Assembly (NCBI GenBank): GCA_009929175.1
Contig: SABC01000002.1
Coordinates: forward strand, 41,250-105,249
Length of the DNA: 64,000 bases
Origin: Bacteroidia bacterium
Lineage (GTDB): Bacteria; Bacteroidota; Bacteroidia; Bacteroidales; UBA932
Direction of reading: 5' to 3'
Position numbers and translations under genes: made by a program. Position 1 is the first letter of the stretch; every line of letters begins with the position of its first letter. Of the stretch, positions 47,006-56,187 are shown one piece after another. The notes beneath the pieces were generated by a model, which searched no databases, was not told the DNA's origin, and worked only from the letters and a program-made list of their open reading frames with translations.

Positions 47006-48367
47006 ATGAACAATATTAATTCGGTATCGGAGTTAGGAAGCGGAAATGTGCGCAAGTTGCTGTTGCAATACGCAATCCCGTCAGTGATTGCCATGACAGC
47101 AGCTTCCATTTACAATATCACGGATAGCATATTCATAGGTCAGGGAGTAGGTGCTCTGGCAATTTCGGGACTAGCCATCACTTTTCCTTTAATGAACCTG
47201 GCCGCTGCCTTTGGGTCTTTGGTGGGTGTTGGTGCTGCAACACTTTTATCTCTTAGATTGGGTCAAAGGGATTATGAGACTGCTGGCAGGATACTTGGGA
47301 ATGTTTTTATCCTTAACTTGTTTTTTGGATTAATCTACACAGTGGTGATTTTGGCTTTCCTGAATCCTATACTGCTGTTCTTTGGAGCCAGCAACGATAC
47401 TCTTCCGTATGCCAGGGAATACATGTTGGTAATTACCGGTGGAAATGTGGTAACCCATCTCTATTTTGGACTGAATGCCCTTTTACGCTCATCTGGAGAA
47501 CCGCGCAAGTCCATGATGGCAACCATATATACAGTTGTCATCAACGCTCTTATGACCCCTATTTTCATTTATAAGCTGAATATGGGAATAATGGGTGCAG
47601 CGTTGGCTACAATACTCTCCCAGTTGATTCTCCTTGTTTGGCAGATTAGATATTTTGCGAATCCAAAAAGGGAGATAAGGCTTACAAAAAAGGGTTTCCG
47701 CCTGGATAAAAAAATTGTCATTGACTCCTTAAAGATTGGAACTGCACCGTTTTTGATGAATGCTGTATCCAGTGTAATAATCATTGTCTTTAACCAAGGG
47801 CTTATCAAGCATGGTGGAGACCTTGCTGTAGGCGCTTATGGTATCATTAACCGGTTTGCTGCACTTTTTATCATGATTGTAATGGGAATCAACCAAGGAA
47901 TGCAGCCGATTGCAGGCTACAATTTTGGAGCCGGGAACATGGCCAGGGTCAATCAAGTTCTCAAATATACAATCATTTTTGCCACAGTGGTTGTATGTGT
48001 AGGGTTTGTAGCCAGTGAACTTTTCCCCCATGGGGTTGCAATGCTCTTCACAAATGATCCGGAACTCTCTAGAATCATTGTCCCGGGATTGAGGATAGTA
48101 TTTGCCTCTTTTCCGCTGATAGGCTTTCAGATGGTGACTTCCAATTTTTTCCAAAGTATTGGTCATCCAGGTAAAGCAATTTTCATGTCTCTCTCCCGTC
48201 AAGTAATCTTTCTTCTCCCTTTTTTGTTTATCTTTCCATCCTTTATGGGAGTAAAAGGGGTTTGGTCCAGTATCCCTGCAGCAGATCTGATGTCTTCATT
48301 GGTTGCTGCTTACATGCTTCTTTTCGAATATAAGAAATTATACAAGAACTCATTAAAAACAAGGTAG
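47006..48367 (+). CDS. MATE-family efflux transporter
   Basis: 453 residues from the ATG at 47006 (an in-frame GTG at 46994 lies in the predicted -7 box). Twelve membrane helices in two halves, with MATE features such as GNVRKLLLQYAIPSVIAM, NITDSIFIGQGVGALAISG and GINQGMQPIAGYNFGAG. It exports drugs or metabolites by Na+ or H+ antiport. The downstream kinase-like gene starts 1 base after its stop, indicating coupling. Confidence 0.93.
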   Translation: MNNINSVSELGSGNVRKLLLQYAIPSVIAMTAASIYNITDSIFIGQGVGALAISGLAITFPLMNLAAAFGSLVGVGAATLLSLRLGQRDYETAGRILGNVFILNLFFGLIYTVVILAFLNPILLFFGASNDTLPYAREYMLVITGGNVVTHLYFGLNALLRSSGEPRKSMMATIYTVVINALMTPIFIYKLNMGIMGAALATILSQLILLVWQIRYFANPKREIRLTKKGFRLDKKIVIDSLKIGTAPFLMNAVSSVIIIVFNQGLIKHGGDLAVGAYGIINRFAALFIMIVMGINQGMQPIAGYNFGAGNMARVNQVLKYTIIFATVVVCVGFVASELFPHGVAMLFTNDPELSRIIVPGLRIVFASFPLIGFQMVTSNFFQSIGHPGKAIFMSLSRQVIFLLPFLFIFPSFMGVKGVWSSIPAADLMSSLVAAYMLLFEYKKLYKNSLKTR

Positions 48368-48368
48368 T

Positions 48369-48989
48369 ATGGATAAGAGATGTTTGATTACTATAGGCCG
48401 TGAGTATGGCAGCGGGGGGCGGGATATTGGTGAGTTGACAGCCAGGATTCTGGGTATTGAATTTTACGATAAGGAACTTATTGGGCTTGCATCAACCAAA
48501 AGCGGATTGAAGGCAGAATTGTTTGAAAAAGCCGATGAAAAGAAAAGCTTCTCATTACAAGGAGGTGCTTTTGGCTTAAGGTCTTCTTTGATTGACAATG
48601 TGAGTGCCGGCTATCTATTGAGCAACGAATCATTGTTTACAATACAGAGTGATGTGATCAGGGAAGTTGCTACCAAGGAAAATGCCCTTTTTGTGGGAAG
48701 ATGTGCTGATTACGTTCTAAAGGATAATTGTGCCCTTCTTTCGGTTTTTATTGTCGGAAGGTTGGAAGAAAGGATAGCAAGGGTTGCTTCACGTACAGGG
48801 GTCTCTCTGGATGAGGCAGCTTCGATTGTGGAAAAGGAGGACAAAAGGAGAGCTTCTTACTATAATTACTTTAGTAACAAGAAGTGGGGCGATCCACACT
48901 CTTATGATCTTTGCATAAACTCATCCATATTCGGACTTGAAGGGAGCGCGAGGATAATCGCAGATTCGGTGTTGTTGCGAAAATGTTAA
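48369..48989 (+). CDS. Cytidylate kinase-like family protein
   Basis: 206 residues, P-loop kinase of the Cmk-like group. It starts CLITIGREYGSGGRDIGE, the group's nucleotide-binding signature in place of the classic Cmk loop, and continues GIEFYDKELIGLA. FVGRCADYVL and the DLCINSS strand are conserved. A substrate other than CMP is possible. It starts 1 base after MATE, a pairing that suggests a shared function. Confidence 0.88.
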   Translation: MDKRCLITIGREYGSGGRDIGELTARILGIEFYDKELIGLASTKSGLKAELFEKADEKKSFSLQGGAFGLRSSLIDNVSAGYLLSNESLFTIQSDVIREVATKENALFVGRCADYVLKDNCALLSVFIVGRLEERIARVASRTGVSLDEAASIVEKEDKRRASYYNYFSNKKWGDPHSYDLCINSSIFGLEGSARIIADSVLLRKC

Positions 48990-49017
48990 GATAGGTTACA
49001 ATCTCCTCCAGGTTGGA

Positions 49018-49025
49018 TATTTTTG
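49018..49025 (+). promoter_or_regulatory. Putative -7 box of the PiT transporter promoter
   Basis: TATTTTTG matches TAnnTTTG, 13 bases before the ATG at 49039, so the leader would be very short. The -33 is unclear. Confidence 0.5.
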
Positions 49026-49038
49026 CAAAAAAATCCAG

Positions 49039-51231
49039 ATGGAAAACATTTATCTTATCCTGGTTTTAGTGTTGTTTATCCTGGCTGTCTCGGACCTCAT
49101 TGTAGGTGTGGCAAATGATGCCGTGAACTTCTTGAATTCGGCAGTAGGGTCAAAGGCTGCCTCAATCAAGCTAATTTTCGCAATAGCCTCTGCCGGGGTA
49201 CTTGCAGGTGTGCTTTTCTCGGGAGGCATGATGGAGGTTGCCAGGAGCGGGATATTCAATCCGGATAAATTCTCTTTTGCAGAGGTAATGATTATCTTCC
49301 TTGCAGTAATGATAACCGACGTTATATTGCTGGATCTTTTCAATACCATGGGCTTGCCTACATCGACAACAGTCTCTCTTGTCTTTGAATTACTTGGAGC
49401 TGCTGTTGGTATTGCAATAATAAAAATATCCGGAAGTGCCGAACCTGGGAACCTGGGAGAGTATATTAACTCTGCAAAAGCATTGGCAATCATATCAGGC
49501 ATTTTACTTTCGGTTGTACTGGCCTTTGCTTCGGGCTCTTTGCTGCAATATATAACAAGGTTGATTTTTTCTTTTGACTACGAAAGGGCTTTTCGTAAAT
49601 GGGGATCTTTGTTTGCCTCTCTTGGTCTGACGATGATCCTCTATTTTTTATTGGTTAAAGGGGCAAAGGGGGCTGCTTTTATGACCAAGGAGCTGCAGGG
49701 ATGGATAAATGAAAACCAATTTATTTTGATAATTACCTCTTTTTTGTTTTTTACCATTGTTTTCAGGATGGTACAGCTTTTTACCAAGACAAATATTTTG
49801 AAAATAGTTGTGTTGGCAGGTACTTTTGCCCTTGCAATGGCCTTTGCAGGAAATGATCTGGTCAATTTTATCGGGGTTCCTTTGGCCGGTCTTGATTCTT
49901 TTAAGTATGCAATAGAGTCAGGAGGAGATTTTGAATCCCTTACAATGGAAGTTCTCAAAGGAGATGTCTCTGCTCCGACCATTATTTTGGTTGCCGCGGG
50001 TGTCATAATGGTGGTTACTTTGTACAAATCCCGTAAAGCAAGAAGAGTAATTGAGACCGAAGTAAACCTTGGAAGACAGGATCAGGGTTATGAGAGATTC
50101 GATTCTACTCAGTTGTCCAGGGCAATAGTTAAGCTTTCCGTTTCTCTTTCCGGGAATTTAAACAACTGGTTGCCTTCTTCTTTAAAAGAAAAAATTGCAA
50201 GACGTTTCGAGCCTTCCGTAATCAGGGATAAAAGTGGCAACGGAGCCTCTTTTGACATGCTGAGGGCTTCTGTAAACCTGCTGGCATCTAGTGCTTTAAT
50301 TGCTCTTGGTACATCTATGAAGCTTCCGTTGTCAACGACTTATGTTACTTTTATGGTTGCAATGGGAACAAGTCTTGCTGATGGTGCATGGGGCAGGGAT
50401 AGTGCCGTTTACAGAGTAACAGGTGTCCTTTCGGTAATCGGTGGCTGGTTTTTTACAGCATTCAGTGCATTTACAATTGCTTTGCTGCTGGCTCTGCTAT
50501 TTAATTTTGGAGGTGTCATCGCTGTTTTTGCAGTAATACTTGTAGCTATGTTCCAGATATATCACACTCAAAAGATTATTGTAAGAAGGGATAAAGATAA
50601 CGCAGATGTTGCAGGTAACAGCCTTAATGTTCCGGATGATCAAATGGATTTGATCACATTAAAACTCTTTCATGTGCTAGATGGTTACTACGAAGTGCTG
50701 ATGCTTGCTTACGAAAATAGGGAATTGAGGAAGCTCAAGTCCAAAAAAAGGGAAATGGAATTGGTTTCAGGTGAGATATCTGGATTGAGGGACAGGATGC
50801 TGGTGGAGATTTCCGGAGACATGGGCAAGGATATTGAAAAGTGTAATAATTTGGTAACCTTGGCCGGAGTTATTGACCGACTGATATATGGCTTGGGGCT
50901 TCTTTCAAATCAGGTGATTGATCATATTCAGAATAATCACAAGGATCTTTCTTCCATACAAAAAGAGGAGATATCCTTGTTGATTAAAAAGATAGAATGT
51001 TTGGTCAAAGGGGTGGCACTAAAAGCCAAGGGTAGCAATGATTACGAATCGCTCTTACAGATTGCCGAAGAGTTCAAGAGGAATGAAATCAACAGGATTA
51101 GGAATGGAAAGGAGAGTGCGAGGAATTCCCTGTTGTTTACAAGTATAATGCAGGAATTAAAGTATTTCCTTTACAATTTGCAAAGGGTGGAGCAGTTGGT
51201 TTACACGGAGAAAACTCAGGTTAGCAAATAG
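49039..51231 (+). CDS. PiT-family inorganic phosphate transporter with C-terminal PhoU-like region
   Basis: 730 residues. Two PHO4 signature halves are present: VANDAVNFLNSAVGSKAA near residue 25 and MAFAGNDLVNFIGVPLAG near 275. A third membrane block around 410-505 contains KLPLSTTYVTFMVAMGTSLADG. The C-terminal 200 residues are soluble helices resembling PhoU. It imports phosphate with H+ or Na+. It overlaps the convergent CaCA antiporter stop by 16 bases. Confidence 0.93.
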   Translation: MENIYLILVLVLFILAVSDLIVGVANDAVNFLNSAVGSKAASIKLIFAIASAGVLAGVLFSGGMMEVARSGIFNPDKFSFAEVMIIFLAVMITDVILLDLFNTMGLPTSTTVSLVFELLGAAVGIAIIKISGSAEPGNLGEYINSAKALAIISGILLSVVLAFASGSLLQYITRLIFSFDYERAFRKWGSLFASLGLTMILYFLLVKGAKGAAFMTKELQGWINENQFILIITSFLFFTIVFRMVQLFTKTNILKIVVLAGTFALAMAFAGNDLVNFIGVPLAGLDSFKYAIESGGDFESLTMEVLKGDVSAPTIILVAAGVIMVVTLYKSRKARRVIETEVNLGRQDQGYERFDSTQLSRAIVKLSVSLSGNLNNWLPSSLKEKIARRFEPSVIRDKSGNGASFDMLRASVNLLASSALIALGTSMKLPLSTTYVTFMVAMGTSLADGAWGRDSAVYRVTGVLSVIGGWFFTAFSAFTIALLLALLFNFGGVIAVFAVILVAMFQIYHTQKIIVRRDKDNADVAGNSLNVPDDQMDLITLKLFHVLDGYYEVLMLAYENRELRKLKSKKREMELVSGEISGLRDRMLVEISGDMGKDIEKCNNLVTLAGVIDRLIYGLGLLSNQVIDHIQNNHKDLSSIQKEEISLLIKKIECLVKGVALKAKGSNDYESLLQIAEEFKRNEINRIRNGKESARNSLLFTSIMQELKYFLYNLQRVEQLVYTEKTQVSK

Positions 51232-52166
51232 ATTGTATAGCCGGAGTAACAACTTAACAAAACAAAACCTTCCCATCTGTCCAGTTTTTTGCGCCGTCCC
51301 GAAAACATAGCCACAAAAAGCAACAGTGTACCGAATATCAACAAAACAGTATCTGTGTTGAAAGCAGGGTCATACTGTACCGGCGAAATCATGGCGCTGG
51401 TTCCAAGGATAAGGCATATATTGAAGATGTTGGAACCGATAATGTTTCCCACTGCTATATCGCTGTTTTTTTTAAGTGCAGCAGTTACTGAGGTCACAAG
51501 TTCGGGCAGGGATGTTCCCGCTGCCACAATGGTAAGTCCTATTACCTTTTGGCTAACTCCCAATCTGGTCGCAATTTCTACGGCATTTGAGACAACCAGC
51601 CTCCCTCCCGAAATCAACAAAGCAAGCCCCCCAACTATGAATATCCAGGTTTTGGCAGTTGTGAACACCTTGGCCGCACTTGTGTCTGTCTCTGCAGGTA
51701 ACTTTTTCATTTGGACATATATGTAGTAGAGGAACACAAGGAACAAGAACAACAGGAAGAGTGACTCTGTCCGTGTAATGACAAGGAGATCTCCAAATGG
51801 AAAGAGATTTGCAACCACCAATAAAGCAAATGCAGCAATCAGGGAAAAGGGAATTTCCTTCCATACGGTAACCGATTGTACCGCAAGAGGAGATATAATT
51901 GCTGTAATTCCAAGTATTACAAACAAATTGAAATTATTACTGCCTATTATGTTGCCCAAGACAATGCCGGAATGGCCGTTGAGGGAGGCAAAAAGGTTCA
52001 CTACAAATTCGGGCATTGAGGTGCCAAACGCAACAATCGTGAGCCCAATTGCAAGGTCAGAAACATTATGTTTCCTGGCCAAGGATACTGACCCGTCCAC
52101 GAGCCATCCGGCCCCGTAGATCAGCAATAAAAATCCGGCAATCAGAAAAAGAAGTTCGGTTATCAT
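51216..52166 (-). CDS. Calcium/sodium antiporter, CaCA family (YrbG-like)
   Basis: 316 residues, ten membrane helices in two inverted repeats. The alpha-1 repeat is GTSMPEFVVN with GNIIGSNNFN, and alpha-2 GTSLPELVTSVTAA with GNIIGSNIFN, both with the conserved acidic residue. It is the last gene of the truA operon, 8 bp after pirin. Confidence 0.94.
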   Translation of the reverse strand: MITELLFLIAGFLLLIYGAGWLVDGSVSLARKHNVSDLAIGLTIVAFGTSMPEFVVNLFASLNGHSGIVLGNIIGSNNFNLFVILGITAIISPLAVQSVTVWKEIPFSLIAAFALLVVANLFPFGDLLVITRTESLFLLFLFLVFLYYIYVQMKKLPAETDTSAAKVFTTAKTWIFIVGGLALLISGGRLVVSNAVEIATRLGVSQKVIGLTIVAAGTSLPELVTSVTAALKKNSDIAVGNIIGSNIFNICLILGTSAMISPVQYDPAFNTDTVLLIFGTLLLFVAMFSGRRKKLDRWEGFVLLSCYSGYTIYLLT

Positions 52167-52174
52167 TTTAACTG

Positions 52175-53194
52175 TTACTGTCTGGTTTCAATTTTGCCAT
52201 CGGAGTATTTTGCAAACCTGCCTGCATCCTTTGGATGGACCATGTCGTGTCGAGGCCAGGGCCAGCCACCAAACCTGGTATTCCTGTAATCTTCAAATGC
52301 TTTGAAAATCTCTTCGTTGGAGTTCATTACAAATGGGCCGTGCTGAACAACAGGCTCACCAATAGGCCTTCCTTGCAATAACAGAAGCAAAGATTCTTCC
52401 TGGCCGTTCTGAACGACAACGGGCTCTTCGGGTAATAAGTTGAGGGAATGGTATTCAGGAATCTCTACTCCGGAAACCGACAATACCCCTCCTTTGTAAA
52501 AATATAATGAACGGTTAACCTCCGGAATATCTGCCGGGATTGTCCATTTTGCACCAGCTTCCATTTTTATTAGCCAGATCGAAACTTTATTATCCGGGTT
52601 TGCAGCCCAAGAGTCGGGGGCCGGCCCGGGCGCACTGGTTTCGCCTACTTTGCCTGCTATGATTGTAATGACGGTTTTGTTACCATTGTTGTCACTTATG
52701 GAAACTTTGGGAATTGACTCTGACCAGAGCATCTTGTAATGCGGCTCAACGAATTTGTTCTTTCTTGGGAGGTTAAGCCAAATCTGGAACAACTCCAACC
52801 GGTTGTTACCAGATCTGTTTGTGAGAGGGAACATCTCACTGTGCTGCAGTCCGGCCCCGGCCGTCATCCACTGAACATCACCGTTGGAATACCTGCCTGA
52901 TGCTCCGTGTGAGTCGGAGTGGTCCACGTTTCCTTCCAAAACAACCGTGACAGTCTCAAATCCTCTGTGAGGGTGGGCAGGAAAACCGGGAATACTCTCT
53001 CCATGGTACATCCTCCAGCCATCTTTTGGGGTAAAGTCCTGGCCTATGTTCCTGCCTTCAAGCGATGTGTCGGGACCCATCCCTTCGTTGCCTGCAGGGT
53101 AGTGGTCCAGATGGTGGACGCAAAACAAAAACGGATCGCTGGTTTGCCAGTTGAAACCCAGCGGCCTGATGTTGGAAATGACTCTGTTATACAT
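52175..53194 (-). CDS. Pirin family protein
   Basis: 339 residues, two cupin domains. The N-terminal pirin domain (about 35-150) contains the metal-site pattern HPHRGFETVTVVLEG and HSDSHGASG, then SEMFPLTNRSG. The C-terminal domain follows. Pirins are iron-binding, some with quercetinase activity or redox regulatory roles. The start is ATG 53194, with an inverted repeat at 53199-53228 directly upstream. It lies 48 bp downstream of the 60-residue membrane protein gene. Confidence 0.93.
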   Translation of the reverse strand: MYNRVISNIRPLGFNWQTSDPFLFCVHHLDHYPAGNEGMGPDTSLEGRNIGQDFTPKDGWRMYHGESIPGFPAHPHRGFETVTVVLEGNVDHSDSHGASGRYSNGDVQWMTAGAGLQHSEMFPLTNRSGNNRLELFQIWLNLPRKNKFVEPHYKMLWSESIPKVSISDNNGNKTVITIIAGKVGETSAPGPAPDSWAANPDNKVSIWLIKMEAGAKWTIPADIPEVNRSLYFYKGGVLSVSGVEIPEYHSLNLLPEEPVVVQNGQEESLLLLLQGRPIGEPVVQHGPFVMNSNEEIFKAFEDYRNTRFGGWPWPRHDMVHPKDAGRFAKYSDGKIETRQ

Positions 53195-53198
53195 ATAA

Positions 53199-53228
53199 GG
53201 AATTTTATGTAAATCTACATAAAATTCC
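53199..53228. promoter_or_regulatory. 30-bp inverted repeat immediately upstream of the pirin gene
   Basis: A perfect 13-bp inverted repeat pairs 53199-53211 with 53216-53228 around a 4-base spacer (plus-strand left arm GGAATTTTATGTA). It ends 4 bases before the pirin start on the minus strand. AT-rich and without a T tract, it is not a good terminator. It is more like an operator for a dimeric regulator or an mRNA hairpin near the ribosome site. Confidence 0.6.
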
Positions 53229-53242
53229 CTTATGGTTAGTAA

Positions 53243-53425
53243 CTATGCCCCAATAAATGCAAGTAATTTGTAAACCAAAACGGCAGGCCATACAATTGCT
53301 TTGAGGATAGCCATGATAACGCCCCAGAAACCTGCGGAGTGCATGATAAAGTAGATGGCTGCACCTATCAGGCCAAGAGCATAAACAGCTCCTGCGGGCG
53401 CACTTTGTTGTACTTCGTTTTTCAT
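53243..53425 (-). CDS. Small conserved membrane protein (60 residues)
   Basis: The 60-residue protein starts MKNEVQQSAPAGAVYALGLI, with two hydrophobic segments (about 13-28 and 33-58). The pattern (GAAIYFI, GFWGVIMAILKAIVWPAVLVY) looks like a conserved small membrane protein widespread in Bacteroidota, but I do not know its function. It lies 18 bp after truA and 48 bp before pirin, all on the minus strand. Confidence 0.75.
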   Translation of the reverse strand: MKNEVQQSAPAGAVYALGLIGAAIYFIMHSAGFWGVIMAILKAIVWPAVLVYKLLAFIGA

Positions 53426-53443
53426 TGTGTGTGGTGTTTAATA

Positions 53444-54238
53444 TCAGAAAAGTTTGTAAGGATACTCGATACCTGTAAGGAACAGGGCATGTGCCGAGAC
53501 AGAATTGCCGGCTGCGCAACGTTCTTTTTTTTCCAATACTTCAATTATCCATTCTGGCTTTTGTTTGCCCCTGCCAATCTCTAACAGTGTCCCTGTAATT
53601 GCTCTGACCATATTGCGGAGGAACCGGTTGGCAGTTATTTCAAAAACAAACCGGGTATTGAAGGCACTTCTGTTATCAGGAATCTGACCGGGGACAAATG
53701 GGTTTGATCTGTTCCACACTGCTGAATAGACGGTACAGAGGTTGTTTTTGGTGTCGGAATGTAACTTTGCCATAGAGGTGAAATCCAATGAGCCTGTCAG
53801 TAGCATGGCCGCTCTGTTCATTGAATCTAAATCGATTTCATAGGGAAAGAAAAGTGAGTAATTGGTGCAAAAAGGATCTTTTGAGGTGTGGATAAAGTAT
53901 TTGTAGCTTCTTTTGACTGCGTCAAAGCGGGCATGTGCGTTGTCTTTGACCTGACAGATGTCATGCAATACAACACTATGCGGGAGAATGGCATTTATTT
54001 TGTAAATAATCATTTGCCGGTCTCCGGAGTCGATTTCCTTTACGGAGTCGAAGTGGGCTATGTAACCAAGGGCATGAACTCCGCTGTCCGTCCTTCCTGC
54101 ACCAGTCAAGTTCACAGGAAACCGGAAAAAAACTGAAAATGCATTTTCCAGCACTTCCTGAACGGAGGGTCCGTTTGGTTGTTTTTGCCACCCCTGGAAT
54201 GCTGAGCCATCATATGAAACCGAAATAAAGTAACGCAT
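53444..54238 (-). CDS. truA: tRNA pseudouridine(38-40) synthase TruA
   Basis: 264 residues. The catalytic Asp51 lies in GAGRTDSGVHALG, and RSYKYFIHT and RFLRNMVRAITGTLLEIGRG are the family motifs. It modifies uridines 38-40 of the anticodon arm. First gene of truA-small membrane protein-pirin-CaCA; a TAnnTTTG box lies 49 bases upstream. Confidence 0.96.
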   Translation of the reverse strand: MRYFISVSYDGSAFQGWQKQPNGPSVQEVLENAFSVFFRFPVNLTGAGRTDSGVHALGYIAHFDSVKEIDSGDRQMIIYKINAILPHSVVLHDICQVKDNAHARFDAVKRSYKYFIHTSKDPFCTNYSLFFPYEIDLDSMNRAAMLLTGSLDFTSMAKLHSDTKNNLCTVYSAVWNRSNPFVPGQIPDNRSAFNTRFVFEITANRFLRNMVRAITGTLLEIGRGKQKPEWIIEVLEKKERCAAGNSVSAHALFLTGIEYPYKLF

Positions 54239-54255
54239 TGTAAGCGAATTATCGT

Positions 54256-54263
54256 TAAATTTG
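54256..54263 (+). promoter_or_regulatory. Putative -7 box of the moxR-bat operon promoter
   Basis: TAAATTTG matches TAnnTTTG, 45 bases before the moxR start. The -33 region is weak. It overlaps divergently with the truA promoter region. Confidence 0.5.
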
Positions 54264-54286
54264 TAAAATGTGCCCTAACTGATTTG

Positions 54287-54294
54287 CAAAAATA
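54287..54294 (-). promoter_or_regulatory. Putative -7 box of the truA promoter
   Basis: TATTTTTG on the minus strand matches TAnnTTTG, 49 bases before the truA ATG. It lies between the moxR -7 box and the moxR start, so the two promoters face each other and could interfere. Confidence 0.45.
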
Positions 54295-54308
54295 CTAAAT
54301 CATTTTAT

Positions 54309-55301
54309 ATGGAAACCGTAAATATCAAGGAGCTAAACGAAAAAATTCAAAAAGAGAGTGCCTTTGTGGAAATGATCACAATGGAGATGAACAAAGTGAT
54401 TGTAGGCCAAAAACATTTGGTGGAAAATTTGATGATAGGTTTACTGGCCAACGGACATATTTTGCTGGAAGGGGTTCCTGGTCTTGCAAAAACCTTGGCT
54501 ATAAATACACTGGCCTCTGTTGTAGATGCCCGCTTCAGCAGAATCCAGTTTACTCCGGACCTTCTTCCTGCTGACTTGATAGGTACAATGATTTACAGTC
54601 AAAAAAGTGAGCAGTTCCAAATCCGGAAAGGACCCATTTTTGCCAACTTCATACTTGCAGACGAAATCAACCGTTCTCCTGCCAAGGTGCAGTCGGCACT
54701 GCTGGAGGCGATGCAGGAACGCCAGGTAACAATCGGGGACATGACTTTCAAACTACCGGAACCATTTCTGGTAATGGCAACGCAAAATCCTATAGAACAG
54801 GAAGGTACTTACCCTCTGCCAGAGGCACAGGTAGACCGTTTCATGCTCAAGGTTGTGGTGAGTTATCCTAAGAAAGAGGAGGAGAAGCTCATCATAAGGA
54901 TGAATAACCAGGGTGAATTTCCAAAGGCATCCAGGGTGTTGAGTCCGGAGGATATATTAAGGGCCAGGAATGTCGTGAGGGAGGTTTACATGGACGAAAA
55001 GATAGAAAGGTATATTGTGGATATTGTCTATGCAACCAGAACTCCGGATGAATACAACCTCCCAAAATTGAAAGATTTGATTTCTTACGGAGCGTCACCC
55101 AGGGCAAGTATCAGCCTTTCGATGGCAGCAAAAGCCTATGCATTCATCAAAAGAAGGGGTTATGTGATTCCTGAGGATGTAAGGGCTGTATGCTACGAAG
55201 TGTTGAGGCATCGTATAGGCCTGACATATGAGGCTGAGGCAGAAAATATAACAACAGAAAATTTGATTACGGAAATTTTGAATTCAGTGGAGGTTCCTTA
55301 A
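54309..55301 (+). CDS. moxR: MoxR-family AAA+ ATPase
   Basis: 330 residues. Walker A is GVPGLAKT (55-62), Walker B FILADEINRS, sensor 1 MATQNPIEQEG, and the C-terminal lid contains GASPRASISL. MoxR ATPases act as chaperones for VWA-domain partners; here the partners are BatA and BatB encoded downstream. First gene of the eight-gene bat operon. Confidence 0.96.
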   Translation: METVNIKELNEKIQKESAFVEMITMEMNKVIVGQKHLVENLMIGLLANGHILLEGVPGLAKTLAINTLASVVDARFSRIQFTPDLLPADLIGTMIYSQKSEQFQIRKGPIFANFILADEINRSPAKVQSALLEAMQERQVTIGDMTFKLPEPFLVMATQNPIEQEGTYPLPEAQVDRFMLKVVVSYPKKEEEKLIIRMNNQGEFPKASRVLSPEDILRARNVVREVYMDEKIERYIVDIVYATRTPDEYNLPKLKDLISYGASPRASISLSMAAKAYAFIKRRGYVIPEDVRAVCYEVLRHRIGLTYEAEAENITTENLITEILNSVEVP

Positions 55302-55302
55302 T

Positions 55303-56184
55303 ATGTTTACCAACGAACTGCTAAAAAAAGTAAGGAAAATTGAGATTAAGACCAAACGGCTTTCCCGTCAGATCTTTGCCGGGGAGTATCACTCTGCATT
55401 CAAAGGAAGGGGGATGGCTTTCAGTGAAGTAAGAGAGTACCAGTTTGGTGACGATGTGAGGAACATGGACTGGAATGTAACAGCCAGGCTTAATGCACCT
55501 TTTATAAAAGTGTTTGAGGAAGAGCGTGAACTTACGGTGGTTTTGATGATTGATGTAAGCGGTTCAAGGTTCTTTGGATCTGCAATGAGGACCAAGAAGG
55601 AGCTTATTACGGAAATTGCTGCTGTACTGTCATTTTCGGCCTCTGCCAACAATGATAAGGTCGGGGCACTTTTTTTCAGTTCCAAAGTAGAAAAATTTAT
55701 CCCGCCCAAAAAGGGCAGGAGTCATCTGCTCAGGATTATCAGGGAACTTTTGGAATTCCGTCCACAGGATAACGGTACCGATTTGTCTGAGGCCTTACGC
55801 TTCCTTACCAACGCTATTAAGAAAAGGTGTACAGCATTTTTGCTTTCGGATATGCTGGATACAGATGCTGAAGGAAACCCTCGCTATGAACATGCGTTGA
55901 GGATTGCCGCAGGACGGCATGATATGTATGCCATTTCTGTTTACGACAAGTTGGAAAAAGAGCTTCCCGATGTTGGGCTGATCAAGATTGCCGATAGTGA
56001 AAGCGGCAGGCAGGAATGGGTGGACACTTCCAGTAGAAAGTTGAGGGAGAGTTATGCCGGCTGGGCAAGGAGTGCCGACCAAAAGAGGTCCCAGTTGCTC
56101 AAAAGGTACAAGATAGGGTCTGTTTCGGTAGCCACTGATTCGGATTACGTGAAAGGTTTGGTAACATTGTTCCAAAAACAATAA
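55303..56184 (+). CDS. DUF58 domain protein
   Basis: 293 residues. The conserved N-terminal motif GRGMAFSEVREYQFGDDVRN precedes a VWA-like domain with a DVSGS metal-site motif (84-88). It lies 1 bp after moxR. The family is almost always next to MoxR, and likely acts with it on envelope or metal-dependent assembly; the biochemical role is unknown. The downstream gene begins three bases after its TAA and in the same frame. Confidence 0.93.
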   Translation: MFTNELLKKVRKIEIKTKRLSRQIFAGEYHSAFKGRGMAFSEVREYQFGDDVRNMDWNVTARLNAPFIKVFEEERELTVVLMIDVSGSRFFGSAMRTKKELITEIAAVLSFSASANNDKVGALFFSSKVEKFIPPKKGRSHLLRIIRELLEFRPQDNGTDLSEALRFLTNAIKKRCTAFLLSDMLDTDAEGNPRYEHALRIAAGRHDMYAISVYDKLEKELPDVGLIKIADSESGRQEWVDTSSRKLRESYAGWARSADQKRSQLLKRYKIGSVSVATDSDYVKGLVTLFQKQ

Positions 56185-56187
56185 CCT

